39,571 nucleotides of DNA, from NCBI GenBank assembly GCA_050742455.1, contig JBOGIG010000002.1:1-39571 (forward strand), read 5' to 3'. The stretch comes from JBOGIG01 sp050742455 (GTDB taxonomy: Bacteria; Actinomycetota; Acidimicrobiia; Acidimicrobiales; JBOGIG01). Made by a program: the position numbers and the translations under genes. Below, piece after piece: positions 30,495 through 38,324 of the stretch (the stretch's first letter is position 1; every line of letters begins with the position of its first letter). The notes below the pieces were generated by a model. That model searched no databases, was not told the origin of the DNA, and was given only the letters and a program-made list of their open reading frames with translations.

Positions 30495-32149
30495 TGGCTC
30501 CAAAGCAATCCGAGACACCCAAGAAGAAGCCGGGGGCGAAGAAGGCCCCTGTTACCAAGAAGGCCCCTGTTACCAAGAAGGCCCCTGTTACCAAGAAGGC
30601 CGCCCGAGATGCCTCATCCACAGCGGCCGAGCCTTCCCAATTTGAGATGAGTGCGTCCGAAACGCTGGCTCCTGTCCATCCCCTGCCTCCTGGGGTGGCG
30701 GTGGTGATCTTTGGCGCCTCCGGTGACCTCGCCTCTCGCAAGATCCTGCCCGCTCTGGCCCACCTGGCCGGGCGCGGCGCCTTACCCAAAGGATTTGCCT
30801 GTGTAGGGGTTGCCCGTACGCCCATGGACGACGAAGGTTTTCGCAAGCTGGCCCTCGAGGCGGCGCCCGATGCAGGGCCGTTGTGGGAAGACCTGGTCCA
30901 GCGCTTTCGCTATGTGACAGGCGAGTATGCCCACACCGATACCTTCGATGAGCTCAAGGACGTACTCGACCAACTCGACGACATCCACGGCACTGCCGCT
31001 CACCGCGTTCACTACTTGGCCACAATTCCCGAAGTGTTTTCGGAGGTGGCCGAGGCCATAGGGCGGGAGAAGCTGAACAAGCCGAAGCACCGGGACGGAA
31101 CCGTGCGCCTGGTCATCGAAAAGCCCTTCGGACGTGACCTCAAGAGCGCCCAGGCGCTCGATGCCGGTCTGCACCGTTACTTTGACGAGGATCAGATCTA
31201 TAGGATCGATCACTACCTGGGCAAGGAGACGGTCCAAAATCTGCTTGCCCTGCGATTTGCCAATGCCATCTTCGAGCCCATCTGGAATCGACGTTACGTG
31301 GACCATGTGGAGATCACGGTGGCCGAGGATCTCGGGGTGGAGCACCGGGGGGGTTTTTACGAGACCGCCGGGGCCCTGCGGGACATCGTCCAGAACCATG
31401 TCATGCAGGTCCTCGCCCTCACCCTCATGGAGCCCCCGGCCACCGTCGATGCCGAGGGCATTCGCGACGAGAAGATCAAGGCTCTGCGGGCCATCGAGTG
31501 CTTCGACCCCGGACTGGTCCCCGATCATGTCATCAGGGGCCAGTACTCGGCCGGAACCGTCAACGGCAAAGCCGTCAAGGGTTATCGCCACGAGGACGCG
31601 GTAAGTCCCACCAGCACGACCGAGACTTATGTGGCCATGCGGCTCAAGGTGGACAATTGGCGCTGGGCCGGGGTGCCCTTTTACATCAGAACCGGAAAGC
31701 GTTTGGCGGGACGCCTAACGGAGGTGGCCCTGACTTTTCAGCGGGTGCCCCACCTGCCCTTCGCCGGAAGGCTTTCTCGTGAGCTGGGACCGAACAATAT
31801 GGTCCTGCGCATCCAACCCGACGAGGGCATCTCGCTCGGATTCGGCGCCAAGGTGCCCGGGCAGGCTCTCAAGGTCCGCAGCGTGGCCATGGACTTCTCC
31901 TACGGCTCTGCATTCGCCGAGGCCACCCCCGAGGCCTACGAACGCTTGTTGCTCGATGCCATCGTTGGAGACCCCACCTTGTTCATCCGCACCGACGAGG
32001 TGGATCAGGCCTGGCAGATCGTCGATCCTGTCCTGGAGGCGTTTGCCGACGGCACGGTCCCCTTGAACCGGTATGCCGCGGGCACATGGGGACCCCGAGA
32101 AGCCGATCGCCTCCCCGAGGCGGACGGCAACTCCTGGCGCATCCCTTGA
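30494..32149 (+). CDS. zwf: Glucose-6-phosphate dehydrogenase with Lys/Ala-rich N-terminal tail
   Basis: 551 aa, first enzyme of the oxidative pentose phosphate pathway. NADP-binding motif FGASGDLASRK (73-83), VIEKPFGRDL (208-217) and the active-site signature RIDHYLGKE (237-245). Residues 1-60 are not usual: basic, with KKAPVT repeated three times, then Ser/Ala-rich. GTG 30494 shares one base with the gnd stop (TAGTG). A downstream ATG at 30647 could be an alternative start that would make the tail non-coding, though it lacks a clear ribosome site. Confidence 0.95.
   Translation: MAPKQSETPKKKPGAKKAPVTKKAPVTKKAPVTKKAARDASSTAAEPSQFEMSASETLAPVHPLPPGVAVVIFGASGDLASRKILPALAHLAGRGALPKGFACVGVARTPMDDEGFRKLALEAAPDAGPLWEDLVQRFRYVTGEYAHTDTFDELKDVLDQLDDIHGTAAHRVHYLATIPEVFSEVAEAIGREKLNKPKHRDGTVRLVIEKPFGRDLKSAQALDAGLHRYFDEDQIYRIDHYLGKETVQNLLALRFANAIFEPIWNRRYVDHVEITVAEDLGVEHRGGFYETAGALRDIVQNHVMQVLALTLMEPPATVDAEGIRDEKIKALRAIECFDPGLVPDHVIRGQYSAGTVNGKAVKGYRHEDAVSPTSTTETYVAMRLKVDNWRWAGVPFYIRTGKRLAGRLTEVALTFQRVPHLPFAGRLSRELGPNNMVLRIQPDEGISLGFGAKVPGQALKVRSVAMDFSYGSAFAEATPEAYERLLLDAIVGDPTLFIRTDEVDQAWQIVDPVLEAFADGTVPLNRYAAGTWGPREADRLPEADGNSWRIP
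30539..30592 (+). repeat. Three perfect 18-bp tandem repeats encoding KKAPVT
   Basis: AAGAAGGCCCCTGTTACC occurs at 30539-30556, 30557-30574 and 30575-30592 with no mismatch, followed by a partial fourth unit (AAGAAGGCC). The period preserves the frame. The absence of silent changes suggests recent expansion. Confidence 0.9.
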
Positions 32150-32835
32150 ATCCGAACGCCGGACTGAACGGCGAGCTCGTTGTAACCGATGACGTGGCCG
32201 GGGAATTTGCCCACAGGGTTACCCAGGCCTTTCTCGACCGAGCCGACGAGAACTTCTCCCTCGTGGTGTCTGGGGGTGACACAGCTCGATTGTGCTACGA
32301 GCGCCTGGCCACCCATCAGCCCGCCGGCGGGGCCGGCATCGACTGGTGGGACGTCGACGTTTACTGGGGCGACGAGCGCTGTGTGCCTTCCGATCACCCT
32401 GATTCCAACGAACTGCTGGTGCGGCAGGCCCTGCTGGAAAGGGTCGGGGCGGCCAACTCGGTCCACCCGATGGTGTGTTCCGAAGGACCTGACCCATACC
32501 AGTCCAAGGTGGCTCAAGTCGGGTTGTTCGACGTGGTCCACCTGGGCCTTGGCCCGGATGGGCACACAGCATCGCTATTCCCGGATTCTCCGGCTCTCGA
32601 CGTCGACCCGGGCCGCCTGGTGGCACTCAACCACGACCCGAGCGGGCGCAACCGGCACGCTCGCATTACCCTGACTCTCTCCGGATTGAGTCGGGCCCGC
32701 CTCGTCTTGTACACCGTCAGTGGGGAGGACAAGGCGCCGGCATTGGCTCGGGCTCGCGCCGGCGAGGATATTCCGGCCAATCGGGTCGTCGCCCCAAGTG
32801 TGGTATGGCTTGCCGATCCGGCGAGCCTAAGGTGA
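32146..32835 (+). CDS. pgl: 6-phosphogluconolactonase
   Basis: 229 aa, SugarP-isomerase fold, hydrolysing 6-phosphoglucono-lactone. SLVVSGGDTARLCYE, DVDVYWGDERCVP and GLGPDGHTASLFP are the family's phosphate and catalytic motifs, the last with the catalytic His. The TTG start overlaps the zwf stop (TTGA at 32146-32149). An open frame reaches 32086 but would overlap zwf. The neighbour opcA, usual between zwf and pgl in actinobacteria, is missing here. Confidence 0.93.
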   Translation: MNPNAGLNGELVVTDDVAGEFAHRVTQAFLDRADENFSLVVSGGDTARLCYERLATHQPAGGAGIDWWDVDVYWGDERCVPSDHPDSNELLVRQALLERVGAANSVHPMVCSEGPDPYQSKVAQVGLFDVVHLGLGPDGHTASLFPDSPALDVDPGRLVALNHDPSGRNRHARITLTLSGLSRARLVLYTVSGEDKAPALARARAGEDIPANRVVAPSVVWLADPASLR

Positions 32836-32840
32836 CTGGC

Positions 32841-35114
32841 ATGCCTCACCCACTGTTGAGCGAGCCCCTCCCCGCCCTTATGCACGAAGCCGCCCGAAAG
32901 CGGGATAGTGCCTTCGGAAATATCCTCACCTACTCGCCCAAGGTCTTTATTCCCCTGACAAGACTGTGCCAGGACCGCTGTGGCTACTGCACCTTCGCCA
33001 CCGCTCCGGCGCGACTTCCATCGCCCTATCTCGAACTCGACCAGGTCCTGGCCATTGCCGAGCAGGGACGTCGATTTGGCTGCCATGAAGCCCTGTTCAC
33101 GCTCGGCGAGCGACCCGAGGATCGCTACCCATCGGCTAGAGAGTGGCTCGACCTGCACGGCTATGTATCCACGATCGACTACCTGGCCGCGGCTTGCCGC
33201 GCCGTGCTGCACGAGACCGGGCTCCTGCCCCACGCCAACGCCGGGGCTCTTTCGTTGGAGGAATTGGCCATCCTGCGCCCGGTGACCGCTAGCCAGGGCA
33301 TGATGATCGAGACCCTCGATGCCACGCTGGCGTGTCACCGGGGATCGCCGGACAAGACCCCCGCCCGTCGGTTGGCCACCCTGGATGCGGCCGGCGCGCT
33401 ATCCATTCCCTTCACCTCCGGCATCCTCGTTGGAATAGGTGAGGATCGGCCCGGCCGGATCGCCGCCCTGGAAGCGATCGCCACCTCCCATAGCCGGCAT
33501 GGCCACGTGGCAGAGGTGATCGTGCAGAATTTTGTACCCAAGGCCGGAACCGCCATGCACCAGCACCCCGCCTGTGACCAGACAGAGCACCTATGGTCCA
33601 TCGCCGTGGCTCGCCTGATACTTCCTCCTGACATTCATGTCCAGGCCCCGCCCAACCTCTCCGATGACTTCTCCGCTCTGATCCAAGCGGGCATTGACGA
33701 TTGGGGCGGGGTCTCCCCGGTCACGCCCGATCACGTCAATCCCGAGCGAGCCTGGCCCGCCATCGAACGACTCCAGACTGTGACCGAACAGGCCGGCCAC
33801 GAGTTGGCCCCCCGCCTTCCCCTCTACCCCGAGTTCGTGGCGAGTGCCAAGACATGGCTGGACCCCGGCCTGGTGTTCGCAGTCATGGACCACGCCGACG
33901 CCGAAGGATTGGCCCGGGACCACCCATGGAGCTCAGGAGGTGAGACCCTTCCCCCCGTGCTAGTGGATCTCGTTCGCCAGAATCTTGCCGGTGCCCAGGC
34001 TCGATCAGCGGTGGACGAAGTACTTTCCGGTGCCCTGCTCGGCCAAGAGCTGGACGAGGCCGAGATCGTGACCCTGTTCGGGGCCCGGGGCCGCCAGGTG
34101 CGGTCGGTGGCCGAGGTGGCTGACCAGCTCCGGGCCCAGACCGTGGGTGACGTCGTCACCTGGGTGTCCAACCGCAACATCAACTACACCAATGTGTGCA
34201 CCTTCAAGTGCCGATTTTGCGCCTTCTCCAAGGGTCCTTTGTCTCTCAACCTGCGAGGCGCACCCTACCGCCTGGAGCTGGACGAGATCACCTCCCGGGT
34301 GATTGAGGCCGAGGAGCGGGGGGCAACAGAGGTATGCCTGCAAGGCGGCATCCATCCGGACTTCGACGGCGATTACTACCTGGATGTGATCAAGGCGGTC
34401 CGCCAGGCGTCGGATCGAATCCACATCCACGGCTTCACCGCTCTTGAGGTCACCGAGGGGGCCAAGCGGTTGGGCGAGCCGTTGGACCGCTACCTGACAA
34501 GGCTGATGGAAGCCGGGTTGCGCACCCTGCCCGGCACGGCGGCCGAGATACTCGACGACGAGATCAGGGCCATCCTGTGCCCGGACAAGATCAACACCGA
34601 GGAATGGCTCCATGCTCACCGGGTGGCTCACTCCATCGGGCTGCGCTCCAATGTGACCATCATGTTCGGCGCTGTGGAACATCCCCGGCACTGGGCTCGA
34701 CACATCATCAAAACCCGAGCCCTGCAATACGAGACAGGAGGGTTCACGGAGTTCGTGCCCCTCCCCTTCGTCCACATGGCTTCGCCCATATACCTGCAGA
34801 AGAAGTCGCGCCGGGGCCCCACCTTCCGAGAAGCCCTGCTCATGGGGGCCGTTGGCCGGATCGCCTACAACGGGAGCATCCCCAACATCCAGATCAGCTG
34901 GGTGAAGATGGGCCCGCAGGGAGTGCGCCAGTCGCTCCTGGCCGGCGCCAACGACCTGGGGGGAACCCTGATGGACGAGAACATCTCCCGGGCGGCGGGA
35001 GCCGAACACGGCCAGTACATGGACCAGGCGGCATTCGCCGATCTGGTCGAGCCCCTGGGACGAAGGCTGGAGCAACGCACGACCCTGTACGGTCGGGTCC
35101 CGGCCCTGGCCTGA
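32841..35114 (+). CDS. fbiC: 7,8-didemethyl-8-hydroxy-5-deazariboflavin (FO) synthase, fused CofG-CofH
   Basis: 757 aa, two radical SAM domains that together make FO, the chromophore of coenzyme F420, from a flavin precursor and tyrosine. First (CofG-like) cluster: Cys43, Cys47, Cys50 (CQDRCGYC). Second (CofH-like) cluster: Cys453, Cys457, Cys460 (CTFKCRFC). VCLQGGIHPDFDGDYY is typical of CofH. Normal size for the fused actinobacterial enzyme. ATG 32841 has AAGGTG about seven bases upstream. It starts 5 bases after pgl, so it is part of the carbon operon. FO is completed to F420 by enzymes not seen here. Confidence 0.95.
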   Translation: MPHPLLSEPLPALMHEAARKRDSAFGNILTYSPKVFIPLTRLCQDRCGYCTFATAPARLPSPYLELDQVLAIAEQGRRFGCHEALFTLGERPEDRYPSAREWLDLHGYVSTIDYLAAACRAVLHETGLLPHANAGALSLEELAILRPVTASQGMMIETLDATLACHRGSPDKTPARRLATLDAAGALSIPFTSGILVGIGEDRPGRIAALEAIATSHSRHGHVAEVIVQNFVPKAGTAMHQHPACDQTEHLWSIAVARLILPPDIHVQAPPNLSDDFSALIQAGIDDWGGVSPVTPDHVNPERAWPAIERLQTVTEQAGHELAPRLPLYPEFVASAKTWLDPGLVFAVMDHADAEGLARDHPWSSGGETLPPVLVDLVRQNLAGAQARSAVDEVLSGALLGQELDEAEIVTLFGARGRQVRSVAEVADQLRAQTVGDVVTWVSNRNINYTNVCTFKCRFCAFSKGPLSLNLRGAPYRLELDEITSRVIEAEERGATEVCLQGGIHPDFDGDYYLDVIKAVRQASDRIHIHGFTALEVTEGAKRLGEPLDRYLTRLMEAGLRTLPGTAAEILDDEIRAILCPDKINTEEWLHAHRVAHSIGLRSNVTIMFGAVEHPRHWARHIIKTRALQYETGGFTEFVPLPFVHMASPIYLQKKSRRGPTFREALLMGAVGRIAYNGSIPNIQISWVKMGPQGVRQSLLAGANDLGGTLMDENISRAAGAEHGQYMDQAAFADLVEPLGRRLEQRTTLYGRVPALA

Positions 35115-35116
35115 CC

Positions 35117-36214
35117 TTGGACTCGTCCCACGGGCTCGAGGCCCAGCGCTTGATAACCCAGCTACTGGACCTGGTCGGGGCCCGTTCCAATCGGGACCAG
35201 CTGACAGAGATCCTGACCAGTGCAGTGCGACTGGCCGAGGACGATGCCCATCGGCTTGATCTGAAGATCACCAATGCCGCCCTGAGTGAGATGACCGAGG
35301 CTTTCCGGGTCTTCGCGCCCTACCGGGACGATCCCAAGGTCACCATATTCGGATCGGCCCGCACCCTGCCCGACGATCCCCTGTACGTGTTGACGCGCAG
35401 TCTGGCTGCCAGCCTGGCCCGTTCCGGATGGATGGTGGTCACTGGCGCCGGCCCCGGCATCATGGCGGCCGGACTGGAGGGGGCGGGCAGGGATATGGCC
35501 TTTGGCATCAATATCCGCCTGCCCTTCGAGCAGGGCGCCAATGCCTTCATCGCCCATGACCCCAAACTGGTCGAGATGAAGTACTTCTTTACTCGCAAGC
35601 TCATGCTGATGAAGGACTCGTCGGGCTTTGTGGCCCTCCCCGGTGGATTCGGCACCCTAGACGAGGTGTTCGAGCTCCTTACCCTTCTCCAGACCGGAAA
35701 GGCCGAGCCCGTGCCTGTCGTGCTGCTCGATCTGCCCGGGGGCACATTTTGGCATCAGTGGGAAAGATTTCTCGAGGAAGAGGTGGCCAGCCGGGGATTG
35801 ATATCGCCCTTGGATTCTGCCCTTTATCGGGTCACCGACGACGTCGAGGTCGCCTCGTCGGAGATCATGGGCTTTTATCGCAACTATCATTCCCGCCGCT
35901 TTGTAGGTTCTACCCTGGTGCTGAGAATGCGCCACTCTCCTACCCGGGAGCAACTCGCGGCGCTGAACGATCAGTTCTCGGACTTGTGTCTGGCGGGCGG
36001 GATCGAATCAAGCGAAGCACTCGGACCGGAGCGCCGCTACCACGATCACTTGGACCTGGCCCGGGTGAGCCTCACCTTTGACCCCATGCAGGCATCCCGT
36101 CTGCGGCAACTGATCGACGCCCTCAACGCCCTGCCAGGATCCGACTCCACCGAGCACCGACCCGGGGCCGCCCAACAAGATGCGCTCCCCGAAGCCTTGC
36201 CCGACCCAATGTGA
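35117..36214 (+). CDS. LOG-family Rossmann protein (long form)
   Basis: 365 aa. The middle (about 74-255) is the TIGR00730/LOG fold: VTIFGSARTLPDDPLY, VVTGAGPGIMAAGLEGAG, then PGGFGT at 175-180 with Glu183. LOG proteins remove ribose-5-phosphate from nucleoside monophosphates; the long actinobacterial form has extra helical N- and C-terminal parts of unknown role. The start is uncertain: TTG 35117 just after the fbiC stop, no ribosome site visible. Translational coupling is likely. Last gene of the operon. Confidence 0.85.
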   Translation: MDSSHGLEAQRLITQLLDLVGARSNRDQLTEILTSAVRLAEDDAHRLDLKITNAALSEMTEAFRVFAPYRDDPKVTIFGSARTLPDDPLYVLTRSLAASLARSGWMVVTGAGPGIMAAGLEGAGRDMAFGINIRLPFEQGANAFIAHDPKLVEMKYFFTRKLMLMKDSSGFVALPGGFGTLDEVFELLTLLQTGKAEPVPVVLLDLPGGTFWHQWERFLEEEVASRGLISPLDSALYRVTDDVEVASSEIMGFYRNYHSRRFVGSTLVLRMRHSPTREQLAALNDQFSDLCLAGGIESSEALGPERRYHDHLDLARVSLTFDPMQASRLRQLIDALNALPGSDSTEHRPGAAQQDALPEALPDPM

Positions 36215-36230
36215 AATATTGCACATATGC

Positions 36231-36260
36231 TTGACATAGTTAGCACTTGCTTGATATGGT
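36231..36260 (+). promoter_or_regulatory. Strong candidate promoter with paired direct repeats
   Basis: TTGACA at 36231-36236, an 18-base spacer and TATGGT at 36255-36260. The region from 36211 is much more AT-rich than its surroundings. Two related elements, GCACATATGCTTGA (36221-36234) and GCACTTGCTTGAT (36243-36255), overlap the -35 and the spacer and may be operator half-sites for the XRE regulator downstream (inference). Confidence 0.7.
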
Positions 36261-36293
36261 GTCGTTGTTCGCAACCAACCAAGGAGAACTCAA

Positions 36294-36608
36294 GTGCCTG
36301 CTGCCAATGCCAATGCCAAGAAGACCCAGAAGACCACCGTCGTAGGGGATCAGGTCCTCGGAACGGTCCGTCAGGCCCAGGACTACGCCGTGCAAGCGGT
36401 CCGATCCCTCTCCAACGCGGTGGAGCCCATCATCGGCCGCTTCCCTTCGGTCGGCTCGCTTCCAATCGCCGACCGGCTGCCTACGCCCGAGCGCACTGTG
36501 GACGGCGGCTTTGGCTTCGTCAGCCAGGTCATCGACAACCAGCACGCCTTCGCCAAGAACGTTCTGGCTGCCACCAAGCCTGCCCGTCGGGCCGCCGGGC
36601 TCAAGTAA
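36294..36608 (+). CDS. Small helical, phasin/HbhA-like protein
   Basis: 104 aa, basic at both ends, amphipathic in the middle (QVLGTVRQAQDYAVQAV, NAVEPIIGRF; later AFAKNVLAATKPAR). The shape and the XRE regulator downstream recall granule- or membrane-associated phasins and mycobacterial HbhA, which lies beside an XRE gene. No motif proves this. The GTG 36294 start has AAGGAG seven bases upstream, and the promoter is strong, suggesting an abundant protein. Confidence 0.7.
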   Translation: MPAANANAKKTQKTTVVGDQVLGTVRQAQDYAVQAVRSLSNAVEPIIGRFPSVGSLPIADRLPTPERTVDGGFGFVSQVIDNQHAFAKNVLAATKPARRAAGLK

Positions 36609-36689
36609 GTCTCTCCTGGCCCGAGGGGCTGGGGAACCGACGTCAAGGACGCTGAACCATCGACCACACCGAACCGATACGGTCTCGAT

Positions 36690-37067
36690 GTGGTCGATGA
36701 CGCGTGGAGGGCCCAGATCGAAGCGCTCGGAAGTCTGATCCGATCCCAGCGTGAGCTGGGGCGGATGTCGTTGCGCCAGATGGCCGACAGGTCCGGCATT
36801 TCCAATGCCTACCTCAGCCAGATCGAGCGCGGTTTGCACCAACCCTCGGTCCGGGTGCTGCGCGCCATAGCTTCGGCTCTTGGCCTATCGCCCGAGATCC
36901 TCTTGGGTCACACCGCCACCGGCGAACACAGGCAAGAACCCGCGTCCGCCGAGGACGCCCTTTCCGCCCCAGGTCAGACGGAAAACGCCATCCGGGCCGA
37001 CGCCGCCCTCACGACTGGGCAGAAGGAGACGCTTTTGCAGGTGTACAGGAGCTTTAGGGATTCTTGA
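36690..37067 (+). CDS. XRE-family helix-turn-helix regulator
   Basis: 125 aa. The N-terminal HTH_3 domain reads LGSLIRSQRELGRMSLRQMA and then DRSGISNAYLSQIERG (about 13-48), with HQPSVRVLRAIASALGLSPE following. The C-terminal part is disordered and ends in a short helix (TTGQKETLLQVYRSF). It may control the upstream phasin-like gene. The GTG start at 36690 has no strong ribosome site; an overlapping ATG at 36688 is out of frame. Confidence 0.9.
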   Translation: MVDDAWRAQIEALGSLIRSQRELGRMSLRQMADRSGISNAYLSQIERGLHQPSVRVLRAIASALGLSPEILLGHTATGEHRQEPASAEDALSAPGQTENAIRADAALTTGQKETLLQVYRSFRDS

Positions 37068-37089
37068 GCCATCGGACTCATGGCCCGAT

Positions 37090-38070
37090 ATGGTTGGCCC
37101 GATGAACCGCTCGGCCGGCCATCAGCCGGACTGGTTGCCAGTGGGCACCGCTCGGGGCCAGGATCGTGACTTCCCGGCCATGGCGCTGGCCCTATTGCCC
37201 TGCCTGTTGGAGACGGTCACGGTCCTTGACGCCGATGGCTCGATCGTGACCACCACAGCCGACCTGACCGGAGCCATCGGGTACACCCATGGATGGCAGG
37301 GACGGGTGCCCTTCGACTTGATCCACCCTGACGACCGTGAACGGGTAACCGGAGTATTCGCCCAATGCCTGGCCGAGTCCGGTTCACGATTCGGCGGGAC
37401 GTTTCGACTCTTTCACGCCGACGGCAGCCTGGTGCACGTGGAAGCCGTGCTGTACAACCGCCTCGATGACCCGGTTGTGGAGGGATTGGTCCTGGCCACC
37501 AGGAACATCACCGAACTGATCGAGGCCCAGGAGTTGCTGCGCCAGGCCGTAGCGGCCCTTGACCATCAAGCCAGCCACGACCACGTCACCGGACTTCCCA
37601 ATCGGTCGGCCCTGACCCGTCATCTGCTGGAAAGCATGGCGTCCTCACGCAGGGATACGGAGTTGGTGGTCATGTACCTAGACCTCGACAACTTCAAGGC
37701 CGTCAACGACAGCCAGGGCCATGGCGTCGGGGACGAGGTTCTCAAGATTGTGGCCCTCCGTCTCACCGGAGCCATACGACGCAGCGACTTCGTAGCTCGC
37801 ATCGGAGGCGACGAATTCGTCATCGTCAACCACGGGCCCACCGCCACCGATAATTGGCCGGTGACCGCCGAAAGAATCACCACCCGGCTGGCCGAGGCGA
37901 TCCTTCTGGGCGGTACCTCCTGGACCATGACAGCCAGCGTCGGTATCGTCTCGGCGCCATGCCCCATGGATCCCGATGCGCTGATCCAAAAAGCCGATGC
38001 CGCCATGTACCAAGCCAAGCGCCAGGGTGGCCATCAGCACCACTTCGAACAACTGGGTGGGCCCGACTGA
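37090..38070 (+). CDS. PAS-GGDEF diguanylate cyclase
   Basis: 326 aa. A PAS/PAC sensor (about 25-138; VTVLDADGSIVTTTADLTG, FDLIHPDDRERVTG) precedes a GGDEF domain beginning DHVTGLPNRSAL. The active site GGDEF is intact at 239-243, so c-di-GMP synthesis is expected. An inhibitory-site RxxD is present (Arg230-Asp233, five residues before GGDEF), so product feedback is likely. No membrane segment is seen, so it is a cytoplasmic enzyme. ATG 37090 is used, 22 bases after the XRE stop; ATG 37102 is possible. Confidence 0.93.
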   Translation: MVGPMNRSAGHQPDWLPVGTARGQDRDFPAMALALLPCLLETVTVLDADGSIVTTTADLTGAIGYTHGWQGRVPFDLIHPDDRERVTGVFAQCLAESGSRFGGTFRLFHADGSLVHVEAVLYNRLDDPVVEGLVLATRNITELIEAQELLRQAVAALDHQASHDHVTGLPNRSALTRHLLESMASSRRDTELVVMYLDLDNFKAVNDSQGHGVGDEVLKIVALRLTGAIRRSDFVARIGGDEFVIVNHGPTATDNWPVTAERITTRLAEAILLGGTSWTMTASVGIVSAPCPMDPDALIQKADAAMYQAKRQGGHQHHFEQLGGPD

Positions 38071-38085
38071 ATCCCTGGAAAGTGG

Positions 38086-38098
38086 CCTGAGTTTCAGG
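38086..38098. terminator. Short hairpin between convergent genes
   Basis: CCTGA (38086-38090), loop GTT, TCAGG (38094-38098), followed by ATAATTA. It lies between the convergent GGDEF and small hypothetical genes, but the stem is short. Confidence 0.3.
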
Positions 38099-38102
38099 AT
38101 AA

Positions 38103-38315
38103 TTAGTCCGGATCGGTAGCGCCCCGATCGACCTGGTCCAAGAGGGAGTTGGCCTTCTCCACAGCCCGGCGGGCCTGGGTGAATTTCTTCTCGTCCAGGG
38201 GACGCTTGTCGTGCCCGGCGGCGATCGATTGGCGCAGCCGGGCCATGGCCAGATCGGCCAACTCCTCGGCTATGGCCGACAGCCGATCCTGAATATTGGT
38301 CACTTCGGCGGTCAT
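38103..38315 (-). CDS. Small helical hypothetical protein
   Basis: 70 aa, almost wholly helical and charged (IQDRLSAIAEELADLAMARL; FTQARRAVEKANSLLDQVD), with coiled-coil character. No family is recognised. ATG 38315 lies 9 bases after the stop of the gene upstream at 38325, so the two are likely co-transcribed. Confidence 0.65.
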   Translation of the reverse strand: MTAEVTNIQDRLSAIAEELADLAMARLRQSIAAGHDKRPLDEKKFTQARRAVEKANSLLDQVDRGATDPD

Positions 38316-38324
38316 TACGCGTTC

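Noticed and set aside
34577..35116. Upstream extension of the LOG-family frame
   Set aside because: It lies inside fbiC in another frame and has no similarity; the gene more likely starts at TTG 35117.
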